Shown: positions 1 to 8,444 of the stretch, in pieces
Position numbering within the stretch: the first letter of the stretch is position 1
Layout: every line of letters begins with the position of its first letter
From: Dyadobacter sp. MSC1_007
GTDB taxonomy: Bacteria; Bacteroidota; Bacteroidia; Cytophagales; Spirosomataceae
DNA length: 64,000 nucleotides
Assembly: GCF_023667495.1 (NCBI RefSeq)
Contig: NZ_JAMOZL010000009.1
Span: forward strand, 1 to 64,000
Reading direction: 5' to 3'
Made by a program: the position numbers and the translations under genes
Notes under the pieces: model-generated
Database searches by the model: none
What the model was told of the DNA's origin: nothing
Seen by the model: only the letters and a program-made list of their open reading frames with translations

Positions 1-144
1 ACGAAGGGGTGGGTAGTTGGGAGGAGGGACGAAAGGAGGAATGGACGAAGGGGCGCTTCCCTTTTTTCGTTTTCCTTTACTCCATTCCCCCTTCCTCCCT
101 TCCTCCTTCCTCCCTTTCCTCCATTCTCCCTCTCCCTTTGCTCC
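1..144. repeat. Paired 7-bp-period repeat arrays, purine-rich then pyrimidine-rich
   Basis: Bases 1-56 read as eight purine-rich heptamers (for example ACGAAGG, AGGAGGG, GAGGAAT). Bases 75-144 read as ten pyrimidine-rich heptamers (for example CCATTCC, CCCTTCC, CTCCTTC, CTCCCTT). The two halves are roughly inverted relative to each other, with about 18 bp between them. The second array touches the iolD stop codon (144-146). The units are degenerate, so the 7-bp period was judged by eye. It is probably the left-most member of the heptamer-array class seen at 2999-3185, 17907-17955, 51995-52057 and 52951-53099. The left flank is outside the window. Confidence 0.6.
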
Positions 145-2009
145 TATAAAAATATCCGTTGCGTTTTTTTGTTTTCCTTGTACGTCTCGAACGCTTTTTG
201 AACTGTTGGTGACGTCGATACTTCTGCGACAGGCACTTCCCACCAGGCGTGGTAACCCTTTACGGTGCGGTAGAGACTGGTTTCGATGTAAATGACTGTT
301 ACACGGTCGCTGGTTTTCGATTCCGCCAATGCGGCTTCCAGCGATTGCCTGTCGGTGGCCCGGATCACGTGGGCTCCAAGACTTTCCGCATTTTTGGCAA
401 GGTCCACAGGCAGGAACGATCCCGAGAGTTGTCCGGAGGCTTCGTCGCGGTATTTGTACATCGTGCCAAAGCGTTCACTTCCAATGCTTTCTGAAAGTCC
501 TCCGATGCTTGCGTAGCCATTATTGTTGAGCAGCAGGATCGTAAATTTCACACCCTCCTGAATAGCAGTCACGATTTCGTGGTTGTTCATCAGGTAGCCG
601 CCATCGCCGCAGATGACATATATTTCGCGGCTTGGATCGGCCATTTTCGCGCCCATTCCCGCAGCTATCTCATAGCCCATGCAGGAAAACCCATATTCCA
701 AATGGAAATTCTTAGGATCGGTGGCGCGCCAGAGCTTATGCAGGTCGCCCGGAGCACTTCCGGAAGCATTGATCATCACATCGCGATCATCCATAAAGCT
801 GTTTAGTGTGCCGATCACAATCGCCTGGTCGATAGGCGGCACGGTGCTGTTGCCCTCGGCGTAGATCTGCGTTACCTCATCGTCCCAGGCTTTGTTTACA
901 TCTGCGACATGCTGCCGATAGGCATCCGCCACCTGATGGTCGCCTAGTAACTGGCCTAATTCCTCCAATGCTACTTTCGCATCACCAATGACCGGCAATG
1001 CCGCATGTTTGAATGCGTCAAACTCGCTGATGTTGATATTAATGAATTTGACATCCGGATTCTTGAATATTGATTTGGAAGCCGTCGTGAAATCGCTGTA
1101 ACGGGTGCCAATTCCGATGACCAGATCGGCCTCGTTGGCTATATCAATGGCATATTTGGTCCCGGTTGCGCCCAGGCCGCCAATGCTGTAAGGAGCATCG
1201 TACCGTACCGCTCCTTTTCCGGCGAAAGTTTCTCCGACCGGAATGCCTGTTTTCGTTGCAAAATCATGCAAAACGTCCGTTGCACCGCTGTAAATAGCGC
1301 CGCCGCCTGCAACGATCACCGGCTTTTGGGCCGCTTTGATCCAACCGGCAGCTTGTTTGATTGTCTCCAAATCCGGGCGGGGCCTTCCGACGCGCCATAC
1401 CCTTTTTTGAAACAATTCCTCCGGGAAATCATAGGCGTGCGTTTGCACATCCTGGGGCATCGACAAAGTCACGGTGCCCATTTCCGCTTGCGAGGTAAGC
1501 ACGCGCATTACTTCGGGTAGTGAGTAAATGAGCTGCTCAGGACGGTTGATACGGTCCCAGTACTTGGAAACAGGTTTGAAACAATCATTCACCGAAATGT
1601 CCTGCGTTACTGCGCTTTCGAGTTGCTGCAAAACCGGGTTTGGTTCACGGGTCGCGAAAATGTCTCCTGGTAACAGAAGTACAGGCAACCGGTTAATCGT
1701 CGCCAAGGCCGCGCCGGTGATCATATTCGTAGCACCGGGGCCAATGGATGTGGTGCAGACGAAGGCTCCAAGCCGGTTCTTTACTTTGGCATAAGCTACC
1801 GCCGTGTGCACCATAGATTGTTCATTCCTGCATTGGTAATAGCGGAAATCCGGGTTCTCCTGTAAAGCTTGCCCCAGACCAGCCACATTACCATGACCAA
1901 AAATGCCGAAGCAACCGCCAAAATAAGGCTGTTCAACGCCATCCCGCTCGATGTACTGGTTTTTTAAAAAAGTGATTGTAGCCTGCGCTACGGTGAGTCT
2001 TCTGGTCAT
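144..2009 (-). CDS. iolD: 3D-(3,5/4)-trihydroxycyclohexane-1,2-dione acylhydrolase (IolD)
   Basis: Thiamine-diphosphate enzyme that opens the six-membered ring of the diketo-inositol intermediate to give 5-deoxy-D-glucuronate, the third step of myo-inositol breakdown in the cytoplasm. The 621-residue protein has the acetolactate-synthase-like three-domain layout. The N-terminal PYR region holds PYFGGCFGIFGHGNVAGLGQ, and the ThDP-binding motif GDGGYLMNN begins near residue 468. Length fits the family. The start (MTRRLTVAQA) lies 25 bp after the aldolase stop, so the two genes are probably cotranscribed. It is the last gene of the inositol operon visible here. A 7-bp-period repeat begins at its stop codon. 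Confidence 0.95.
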   Translation of the reverse strand: MTRRLTVAQATITFLKNQYIERDGVEQPYFGGCFGIFGHGNVAGLGQALQENPDFRYYQCRNEQSMVHTAVAYAKVKNRLGAFVCTTSIGPGATNMITGAALATINRLPVLLLPGDIFATREPNPVLQQLESAVTQDISVNDCFKPVSKYWDRINRPEQLIYSLPEVMRVLTSQAEMGTVTLSMPQDVQTHAYDFPEELFQKRVWRVGRPRPDLETIKQAAGWIKAAQKPVIVAGGGAIYSGATDVLHDFATKTGIPVGETFAGKGAVRYDAPYSIGGLGATGTKYAIDIANEADLVIGIGTRYSDFTTASKSIFKNPDVKFININISEFDAFKHAALPVIGDAKVALEELGQLLGDHQVADAYRQHVADVNKAWDDEVTQIYAEGNSTVPPIDQAIVIGTLNSFMDDRDVMINASGSAPGDLHKLWRATDPKNFHLEYGFSCMGYEIAAGMGAKMADPSREIYVICGDGGYLMNNHEIVTAIQEGVKFTILLLNNNGYASIGGLSESIGSERFGTMYKYRDEASGQLSGSFLPVDLAKNAESLGAHVIRATDRQSLEAALAESKTSDRVTVIYIETSLYRTVKGYHAWWEVPVAEVSTSPTVQKAFETYKENKKTQRIFL

Positions 2010-2034
2010 TTTGTTGATTTTTTATACTTCAAAA

Positions 2035-2991
2035 TCATCCTTTCGTATTTGCAAAACTGAATTCACTTGCCTTGCCGGTACACCCGAACAGGTCAAATTT
2101 TTTCAGCATAAAATTTTTGTATTCTTCCATAAAAATCTTCCCGGGTGTCGTAGGTGCGAATTCTTCCGGTCTGTCCCTGAAAAACTCCCGGTTTACCATC
2201 GTCCACAAAAGCCGGGTATCAGTGGCGATATTGATCTTGCATACGCCCAAAGGAATCGCCTTGCGGATTTCTTCTTCCTGCACGCCCTTGGCATCGGTTT
2301 TAAGGTTGCCGCCAGCCGCATTGATCCGCTCCACGACTTCGGGAATTACATTAGAACCGCCGTGCAGCACGAGCGGAAAACCGGGCAGCCGTTTTTGTAT
2401 TTCTTCCAGAATATGGAATTGAAGTCCCTGACCGCCTGAAAATTTGTAGGCGCCATGGCTCGTCCCGACGGCGATAGCCAGACTGTCGCAATGCGTTGCA
2501 TTCACGAAATCTTCGACCTGTTGGGGATTAGTGTAAAACGAATGCGCGGCGTCAACCGTCAGGTCGTCTTCCACACCAGCCAGAACACCGAGCTCGGCTT
2601 CCACGCTGATGTTTTTCGCGTGAGCAGCGGCCACAACTGCTTTGGTCCGGGCTACATTTTGCTCGAAATTGTCGTGTGAAGCGTCGATCATGACAGACGT
2701 ATAACCGCCTTTTTCAATTGCATCGAAAATGTGCTCTTCATATCCGTGATCCATGTGAATAGCATAAGTAACATCCGGGTAAATCCGGCTCGCGGCGCCA
2801 ATCATCGACACGAGCATATCTGCGTTGGCATAGTCCCTTGCAAATGGGGTCGTCTGCACAATAAATGGGGCATTCGCTGCTTGTGCTGCGGCAAAAAGCC
2901 CATGAATTTCCTCCATAAAAAACACATTCACCGCCGGAATAGCATACCGGCCATAACATGTCTGGAAGAGTTCTTTGGTTGTTAGAAGCAT
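2035..2991 (-). CDS. iolJ: Class II fructose-bisphosphate aldolase family protein (IolJ-like)
   Basis: Zinc-dependent class II aldolase of 318 residues. In an inositol operon the expected substrate is 2-deoxy-5-keto-D-gluconate 6-phosphate, split to dihydroxyacetone phosphate and malonate semialdehyde. Family motifs are visible: HMDHG (metal/catalytic region), EAELGVLAG, VGTSHGAYK, LHGGS and the phosphate-binding KINIATD. It lies between the symporter (190 bp upstream) and iolD (25 bp downstream). The 190-bp gap holds a promoter-like element flanked by two inverted heptamer arrays, so this gene may have its own promoter inside the operon. The sequence alone does not exclude ordinary fructose- or tagatose-bisphosphate specificity; the role is inferred from context. 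Confidence 0.85.
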   Translation of the reverse strand: MLLTTKELFQTCYGRYAIPAVNVFFMEEIHGLFAAAQAANAPFIVQTTPFARDYANADMLVSMIGAASRIYPDVTYAIHMDHGYEEHIFDAIEKGGYTSVMIDASHDNFEQNVARTKAVVAAAHAKNISVEAELGVLAGVEDDLTVDAAHSFYTNPQQVEDFVNATHCDSLAIAVGTSHGAYKFSGGQGLQFHILEEIQKRLPGFPLVLHGGSNVIPEVVERINAAGGNLKTDAKGVQEEEIRKAIPLGVCKINIATDTRLLWTMVNREFFRDRPEEFAPTTPGKIFMEEYKNFMLKKFDLFGCTGKASEFSFANTKG

Positions 2992-2998
2992 AATTTTA

Positions 2999-3040
2999 AG
3001 GGCTTTAAGCTATATGCTTTAGGCTGTAGGCTTGAAGCTG
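2999..3040. repeat. Degenerate heptamer array, consensus TAGGCTT/TAAGCTG
   Basis: Six consecutive 7-bp units: AGGGCTT, TAAGCTA, TATGCTT, TAGGCTG, TAGGCTT, GAAGCTG. It starts 8 bp upstream of the aldolase start codon, in the 5' leader. The unit is the reverse complement in type of the perfect CTTACAG array at 3111-3185, so the two arrays form an inverted pair around a promoter-like element. Confidence 0.75.
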
Positions 3041-3067
3041 GGAGTGTGACGTTTTTAATTTCAATTG

Positions 3068-3100
3068 CAAATATTGGGAACTAACTATTTGAAAGTCAAA
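3068..3100 (-). promoter_or_regulatory. Candidate Bacteroidota promoter for the aldolase/iolD genes
   Basis: On the minus strand, TTTG (3100-3097, inside TTTGAC) is followed after 21 bp by AATATTTG (3075-3068). This resembles the Bacteroidota -33 TTTG / -7 TAnnTTTG promoter with one mismatch. The element lies between two inverted heptamer arrays. A similar element with TTTGAC and CAATATTTG lies upstream of the FAH-family gene at 53109, again between heptamer arrays. No start-site data; inferred from motif and position. Confidence 0.5.
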
Positions 3101-3110
3101 TTACCAACAG

Positions 3111-3185
3111 CTTACAGCTTACAGCTTACAGCTTACAGCTTACAGCTTACAGCTTACAGCTTACAGCTTACAGCTTACAGCTTAC
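3111..3185. repeat. Perfect heptanucleotide tandem repeat (CTTACAG)10 plus a partial unit
   Basis: Ten exact copies of CTTACAG occupy 3111-3180, followed by CTTAC. The array runs into the symporter stop codon (TAA on the minus strand, 3184-3182). Perfect copies suggest recent expansion by strand slippage, so copy number may vary among cells or strains. On the minus strand the unit is CTGTAAG, the same cyclic unit type as the degenerate array at 2999-3040 on the plus strand. Confidence 0.95.
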
Positions 3186-4795
3186 CAAAACACCGTATAC
3201 AATGCTGCAAGCACTCCGCAGATCATAATAGAGCCGATTACGAAGGTTTTGCCCGGCTCGAACATCGAGCTTTCTATTTCGAGTCCTTTCGGGTTATTCT
3301 TGCTTTTCGGATCAGCCAGGGTTATCACCACGATCACTGCGCAGAGAACCAGGAAAATGATACCCATACGGTCGAGAAACGGAACTTCGGGGGCTAAAAA
3401 CTTGCCAGCTGTCGACAATGGGATAGTTAGCAATGCCGCAGTGAGTGCCGCTGCCGAGGTTGTCCTTTTCCAAAACATTCCCAGAATAAAGATCGCAAAC
3501 ACGCCGGGTGTTATAAAACTGCTGTACTCCTGAATAAACTGGTAAGCCTGGTCGAGCACCCGCAATTGCGGCGCAATGATGACACCAATGGCCATTGCAA
3601 CATAAATCGTAAATCTTCCTACACGAACGAGCTGTTTTTCGCTTGCATGGGGCGCAATGTATTGTTTGTAAATATCCAGTGTGAAAATCGTCGAGATACT
3701 ATTGGCTTTTCCAGCCAGCGATGCCACAATCGCAGCGGTGAGGGCCGCAAATGCCATTCCTTTCAGCCCGGCTGGCAACAAGTTCAATAGTACAGGGTAG
3801 GCATGGTCTGGTTTGACAACGCCCGTACCGTCAAGCATTTCCTGCTGAAACATGCCGTTCTGATACAAAACGAATGCAGCAATTCCAGGGATTACCACGA
3901 TGATTGGGATCAGCAATTTGAGCAACGCGGCAAACAAAATCCCTTTTCTGGCAGTCGGCAGATCCGCTCCAAGGCTGCGTTGGATGATGTATTGATTACA
4001 ACCGAAATAAGCCAGGTTATTGATCCACATCGCACCGATGATCACCGAAAGGCCGGGCAGATCCTTATAGAACGGGTTTTCTTTGGGCAGGATCATATGG
4101 AAATGGGAGTCAGCCTGCTCGCGAAGCAACGCCAATGCATTGAATATGCCCGGTTTATTGAAATGCGTTGATACCAGATCCAATGCAAGGTAAGTAGTCG
4201 CCAATCCACCCAAAACAAGCACGATCACCTGTACAACGTCCGTATAACCGATCACTTTCATTCCACCAATGGTGATGACCACAGCAAATATGCCAAGACC
4301 AACGATCCCATAGTTAAAATCAAGGCCTGCGGTCACTTCCAAAGCCAGCGCGCCAAGGTATAGGATGGATGTCAGGTTCACAAAAACATACAATAACAGC
4401 CAGAATACAGCCATAATGGTCGCGACCGTGGGGCTGTACCGTTCCCGCAGAAACTGCGGCATGGTGTAAATTTTGTTTTTAAGATAAACCGGAAGGATAA
4501 ATAAGGCGACCACAATCAGCGAAGCCGCCGCCATCCATTCATAGGAAGATATCGCTAAACCGATCGCAAATCCGGATCCCGACATGCCGATAAAGTGCTC
4601 CGCCGAAATATTGGAAGCGATGATCGACGCTCCGATCGCCCAGAATGTCAGCGAACCTTCCGCAAGGAAATAGTCCGTTGAACTAACCTCTTTCGAACTT
4701 TTCTTTTTATAAATCCAATAACCATAAGCGGAAACGCCTATCAGGTAAATAAAAAATACTACATAATCCAGCGATTGCAAACCGGTATTGGACAT
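3182..4795 (-). CDS. Sodium:solute symporter (SSS family), probable inositol importer
   Basis: Inner-membrane SSS/SLC5-type transporter of 537 residues with many hydrophobic segments, the first near residues 8-26 (YVVFFIYLIGVSAYGYW). SSS-typical stretches include SLTFWAIGASIIASNISAEHF and YTMPQFLRERYSPTVA. Length and topology fit the SGLT-like branch. It sits inside the iol operon between iolG (52 bp upstream) and the aldolase, so sodium-driven uptake of myo-inositol or a related cyclitol is the likely role. The substrate is inferred from context only. Its stop codon is embedded in the edge of the CTTACAG array. Confidence 0.85.
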   Translation of the reverse strand: MSNTGLQSLDYVVFFIYLIGVSAYGYWIYKKKSSKEVSSTDYFLAEGSLTFWAIGASIIASNISAEHFIGMSGSGFAIGLAISSYEWMAAASLIVVALFILPVYLKNKIYTMPQFLRERYSPTVATIMAVFWLLLYVFVNLTSILYLGALALEVTAGLDFNYGIVGLGIFAVVITIGGMKVIGYTDVVQVIVLVLGGLATTYLALDLVSTHFNKPGIFNALALLREQADSHFHMILPKENPFYKDLPGLSVIIGAMWINNLAYFGCNQYIIQRSLGADLPTARKGILFAALLKLLIPIIVVIPGIAAFVLYQNGMFQQEMLDGTGVVKPDHAYPVLLNLLPAGLKGMAFAALTAAIVASLAGKANSISTIFTLDIYKQYIAPHASEKQLVRVGRFTIYVAMAIGVIIAPQLRVLDQAYQFIQEYSSFITPGVFAIFILGMFWKRTTSAAALTAALLTIPLSTAGKFLAPEVPFLDRMGIIFLVLCAVIVVITLADPKSKNNPKGLEIESSMFEPGKTFVIGSIMICGVLAALYTVFW

Positions 4796-4847
4796 TCTGT
4801 TGAAAGGGTTAGTTGGTTAAATGGGACAAGAGTGCAAGATATACCTT

Positions 4848-5876
4848 CTAAACCGTCGCGTATTGTAAAATTTCATCCAGTTTCACACTTCTGCCTTCTG
4901 TCAGTGACTTCATCGCCGCGATCCCGATGGCAGTGGCCATCAATCCGTCGTGGGCATCGACAGGGGAGGGGGTGTCTTTCAACACACAATCGATGAATGT
5001 TTGCAGACAAACGCGGTAGGCCGTTTCATATCTTTCCAGGAAGAAATGCAACGGCAACGAGCTATGCCCGCCATTGCTGTCGAAATGGATCAATGTATCG
5101 GTTGTATTGTTCTCCGCTTTCGCCATACCTTTCGAGCCGAAGATCTCCAATCGTTGGTCGTATCCGTAAACTGCCTTGCGGCTGTTGTCGATTACGCCAA
5201 TAGCACCATTCTCGAATGTGAGCACTATAACGGCTGTATCAATATCTCCGAATTCCTTAATCTCAGGGTGGATCAGCGCGTCGCCTTTGACGAACACCTC
5301 TTTCACTTCGCTGCCCACAATATAACGGGCCATATCGAAGTCATGAATTGACATATCCAGGAAAATGCCTCCTGAAACTTTCAGGTATTCAACCGGCGGT
5401 GGCGCCGGATCGCGGCTTGTGATGCGCAGAATATGCGGATCACCAATTTTTCCGGCAGAAACAAGGTGACGCACATTATTAAAGTTGGCATCGAACCGGC
5501 GATTAAAGCCCAGCATCAGTTTCACATTGTTTTCAGCAACGGCCTTTTCTGCCGACTGAATGGCTTCCAATGTAACGTCAAGTGGTTTTTCGCAAAAAAT
5601 GTGTTTTCCTTGCTCCGCCGCCACGACGGTGTAAGGCACATGAAACGGCGTAGGTGAACAGATGATCACCGCTTCCACATCAGGGTGGTTGATCACATCG
5701 TAAGCATCGGTACTAACCTGAGAAACCCCCAAATCATACGCAAATGCATGCGCAGCGGGCGAAAGGTCGGAAGCGATGATCACTTCGGCATCCGGCATGT
5801 GATGTACCAGGTTGCTAAGATGGATCTGGCCGATCCGCCCCAGGCCGATCACACCAGTTTTAAGTTTTTTTGTCAT
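4848..5876 (-). CDS. iolG: Inositol 2-dehydrogenase (IolG), Gfo/Idh/MocA family
   Basis: NAD-dependent dehydrogenase of 342 residues expected to oxidise myo-inositol to 2-keto-myo-inositol, the first catabolic step. The N-terminal Rossmann motif GVIGLGRIGQIH and the family motif CEKPLDV (around residue 95) are clear. GGIFLDMSIHDFDMARY carries the conserved catalytic Asp and His of the family. It lies between mmsA and the symporter in the operon. A 20-bp palindrome separates it from mmsA. A scyllo-inositol-type relative cannot be excluded. Confidence 0.9.
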   Translation of the reverse strand: MTKKLKTGVIGLGRIGQIHLSNLVHHMPDAEVIIASDLSPAAHAFAYDLGVSQVSTDAYDVINHPDVEAVIICSPTPFHVPYTVVAAEQGKHIFCEKPLDVTLEAIQSAEKAVAENNVKLMLGFNRRFDANFNNVRHLVSAGKIGDPHILRITSRDPAPPPVEYLKVSGGIFLDMSIHDFDMARYIVGSEVKEVFVKGDALIHPEIKEFGDIDTAVIVLTFENGAIGVIDNSRKAVYGYDQRLEIFGSKGMAKAENNTTDTLIHFDSNGGHSSLPLHFFLERYETAYRVCLQTFIDCVLKDTPSPVDAHDGLMATAIGIAAMKSLTEGRSVKLDEILQYATV

Positions 5877-5891
5877 TGTGAGCTGCTGCTG

Positions 5892-5920
5892 CCGTCGGTT
5901 TAAACCGACGGTTAGTGATA
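5892..5920. repeat. REP-like palindrome with TTAGTGAT tail
   Basis: A perfect 20-bp palindrome, CCGTCGGTTTAAACCGACGG (5892-5911), is followed by TTAGTGATA. It lies in the 52-bp gap between mmsA and iolG. Two further palindromes of the same size and design lie at 52054-52073 and 52135-52154; the latter, read on the minus strand, also continues into TTAGTGAT. The shared design suggests a dispersed REP-like family. It could alternatively attenuate or stabilise the iol transcript. Confidence 0.7.
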
Positions 5921-5928
5921 ATTTTTTT

Positions 5929-7395
5929 TTAGAATTTTCTGTTCCATTCTTTTAGCCATCTTTCTATCACCACTTTGGTTTGGGTGAAGAATTCTACGGC
6001 GTGTTTGCCTTGTCCGTGCAGGTCTCCGTAGAAGCTGTCTTTCCAGCCCGAGAACGGGAATTGGGCAACGGGAGCCGCTACACCGATATTGATACCGATG
6101 TTACCTGCCTCCGCTTCATGACGGAACTTGCGGGCGTTCAGGCCGCTGCTTGTGAAAATGCAGGCCATGTTGCCATACCTACCTGAATTGATAAAGCGAA
6201 TGGCTTCATCGATTGTATTAATGTGCACAAGACTTAATACAGGTCCGAAAATCTCCGTCGACGCCAGTTCACCATCGAGCGGGATGTCTTCGATGATGGT
6301 AGGAGCAATAAAGTTGCCGTTTTCGTAGCCGCTAACCTTCGCATTCCGGCCATCCACGAGCAACCGTCCGCCTTCGGCAAGCCCTTTATCGATCAGGCCT
6401 TCTACACGTGTTTTGCTCTCGGCTGTGATAACCGGTCCCATTAAAACGTCGCTGTCGAGGCCGAAACCGGTTTTGCGAACTTTGGCAGATTCTACCAGAC
6501 TTTCGGTAATGTCTTTATGTTCACCCACCGTAATGATCGTAGAAGCAGCAAGGCAACGCTGACCAGCGCAACCATACACGCTATCAATGACGATTTGTGA
6601 GGTCATATCAATGTCTGCATCCGGCAGCACGATTACTGGGTTTTTCGCCCCGCCCTGAGCTTGTACGCGTTTGCCATTGGCCGAACCTTTCGAGTAGACG
6701 TATCTTGCAACATTGGAAGAACCTACAAAACTGATCCCTTTGATCACCGGATGTTCCAGAAGCGCATCGACCACTTCTCGGGCACCTTGTACGAGGTTTA
6801 AAACACCTTTTGGCAAGTCGAGCTGGTCCATTAATCCGACGATCTTGGTCATCGTCAGCGGTACTTTTTCGGATGGTTTGATAATGTAGCTGTTTCCGCA
6901 GGCCAATGCATAAGGCAGGAACCAGAACGTGATCATACCCGGGAAGTTGAAAGGCGCGATACATGCGCAAACGCCCAGCGGCTGACGGATCATATATTCG
7001 TCGATGCCTTTGGCAATATCTTCTGAAAACTCTCCCTGGATCAATGTGGGCATTCCGCAGGCATTTTCCACGTTTTCGATCGCCCTTACCATTTCGGCTT
7101 TCGCTTCGATGAACGTCTTCCCCGATTCGAGGGTAATAGTCCTTGCAATGTCGTCGAGGTTATCTTCGAGTAGTGTTTTTAGTTTGAACAAATACTGCAC
7201 CCGTTTGGAAACCGGCGTATTTCTCCATTCCTGAAAGCCCTGATGTGCAGCGGCGGCGGCATCGGCTACGTCGGCTGCATTGCCATAAGGTACCTGTGCC
7301 AGCACTTCCTGATTGGCAGGGTTGACCACGTTGACAAAATGATCGGAGCGACTGTCGACCCATTGACCGTTGATGTAATTCTGTAATTTTTCCAT
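5929..7395 (-). CDS. iolA: Methylmalonate/malonate-semialdehyde dehydrogenase, CoA-acylating (MmsA/IolA)
   Basis: CoA-dependent aldehyde dehydrogenase of 488 residues that converts malonate semialdehyde to acetyl-CoA, the last step of inositol breakdown (and methylmalonate semialdehyde to propionyl-CoA in valine catabolism). The catalytic cysteine lies in GCAGQRCLAAS (Cys near residue 281). APFNFPGMITFWFLPYALA and FPFSGWKDSFYGDLHGQGK are family landmarks. The start MEKLQNYINGQW at 7395 is chosen because it matches the family N-terminus and does not overlap iolC; an upstream ATG at 7422 would overlap the iolC stop. Confidence 0.93.
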   Translation of the reverse strand: MEKLQNYINGQWVDSRSDHFVNVVNPANQEVLAQVPYGNAADVADAAAAAHQGFQEWRNTPVSKRVQYLFKLKTLLEDNLDDIARTITLESGKTFIEAKAEMVRAIENVENACGMPTLIQGEFSEDIAKGIDEYMIRQPLGVCACIAPFNFPGMITFWFLPYALACGNSYIIKPSEKVPLTMTKIVGLMDQLDLPKGVLNLVQGAREVVDALLEHPVIKGISFVGSSNVARYVYSKGSANGKRVQAQGGAKNPVIVLPDADIDMTSQIVIDSVYGCAGQRCLAASTIITVGEHKDITESLVESAKVRKTGFGLDSDVLMGPVITAESKTRVEGLIDKGLAEGGRLLVDGRNAKVSGYENGNFIAPTIIEDIPLDGELASTEIFGPVLSLVHINTIDEAIRFINSGRYGNMACIFTSSGLNARKFRHEAEAGNIGINIGVAAPVAQFPFSGWKDSFYGDLHGQGKHAVEFFTQTKVVIERWLKEWNRKF

Positions 7396-7408
7396 TGATA
7401 TTGTATTG

Positions 7409-8416
7409 TTATAATCCACCATATCCCTTCACAAACTCCATAACCTCTTCATAAGTAGGCATGAAATTCGCGCAGCCTTCGCGGGTTACGATTATCGCAC
7501 CGCAGGCATTTCCCATTCTCACACTTTGATATAAATCCCGCCCGCGCAGCAGTCCGAACGAAAACCCGGCACAGAACGCGTCGCCAGCACCAAGCACATT
7601 CAGCACTTCCACCGGGAACCCCGGCACCTTCACCTCTTCCTTACCAGGTTGAAAAATAGAAGCACCGTCTTTTCCTCTTTTCACGACCAGCGTTTCCACG
7701 CCAGAGCTCATTATTTCGCTGATCGCATTTTCGATATTTCCGCGTATTTCAGGAGCGGATATCTGCTGGTGCTTGATCAACAGCTGTTCTTTATCCGTCA
7801 GGAAAGTTGCTAGGATCTCCTCCTCAGTACCTACTACGATATTAAAGCTGCCCAATGCCGCGCGAATAGTGACCCCGAATGCACGTGGATCAAACCACTG
7901 ATCGGCGCGGAAATCAATGTCTAACAGGCGTGTTACCCCGTTTTTCTTAGCCATTTCCAATGCATAGAACATAGCAGTACGGCTTGGGTCCTTGCTGAAT
8001 GCAGTCCCCGAAAATGCCGCCGCTTTGAAATCCTGGAACGGAATAGCTGAAACGTGATCGATATTCAGGTTGATATCCGCACAATTCTCACGGTAGTAAA
8101 CGAGCGGAAAACGGTCGGGCGGCTCGATGCCCAGTACCACTGCCGAACTACGGGTGCCTTCGATCGTAGGGACCCATTCGGTGATGATGCCTTCCTGATC
8201 GAGGAAATGTTTGATAAAATTACCCACCTGGTCGTTGCCGATACCAGTGAGAATCGCCGTTTCGAGGCCAAGTCGCCGGGCTCCGGTGGCGATATTGAGC
8301 GGACATCCGCCTACGAATGCATTAAAAGCCTCAATTTTTTCAAAAGGGCTGCCGACATTGGCCGAGTAAAGGTCAATGGACGAGCGGCCAAGGGTAAGAA
8401 GATCGTATTTCGACAT
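7409..8416 (-). CDS. iolC: 5-dehydro-2-deoxygluconokinase (IolC), PfkB family
   Basis: Ribokinase/PfkB-type kinase of 335 residues expected to phosphorylate 2-deoxy-5-keto-D-gluconate before aldol cleavage. N-terminal LTLGRSSIDLYSANVG and FVGGCPLNIATGARRLG are typical of IolC. The PfkB anion hole and catalytic Asp lie in VLGAGDAFCAGFSFG (Asp near residue 279). It is 28 bp downstream of iolB and 13 bp before mmsA, consistent with one transcript. Confidence 0.93.
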   Translation of the reverse strand: MSKYDLLTLGRSSIDLYSANVGSPFEKIEAFNAFVGGCPLNIATGARRLGLETAILTGIGNDQVGNFIKHFLDQEGIITEWVPTIEGTRSSAVVLGIEPPDRFPLVYYRENCADINLNIDHVSAIPFQDFKAAAFSGTAFSKDPSRTAMFYALEMAKKNGVTRLLDIDFRADQWFDPRAFGVTIRAALGSFNIVVGTEEEILATFLTDKEQLLIKHQQISAPEIRGNIENAISEIMSSGVETLVVKRGKDGASIFQPGKEEVKVPGFPVEVLNVLGAGDAFCAGFSFGLLRGRDLYQSVRMGNACGAIIVTREGCANFMPTYEEVMEFVKGYGGL

Positions 8417-8444
8417 GAGTTTTGGTTACTTGAGAAAGCTGTTT

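Noticed and set aside
3111..3185. CTTACAG array as a CRISPR-like locus
   Set aside because: Units are contiguous 7-mers without spacers; no cas genes in the window.
3065..3397. Plus-strand 110-residue frame with LTAYSLQ repeats
   Set aside because: It is the translation of the CTTACAG array followed by antisense of the symporter gene; no ribosome binding site or family.
6608..6970. Minus-strand 120-residue frame inside mmsA
   Set aside because: Out-of-frame shadow of the aldehyde dehydrogenase gene, rich in Arg and Cys without family signals.
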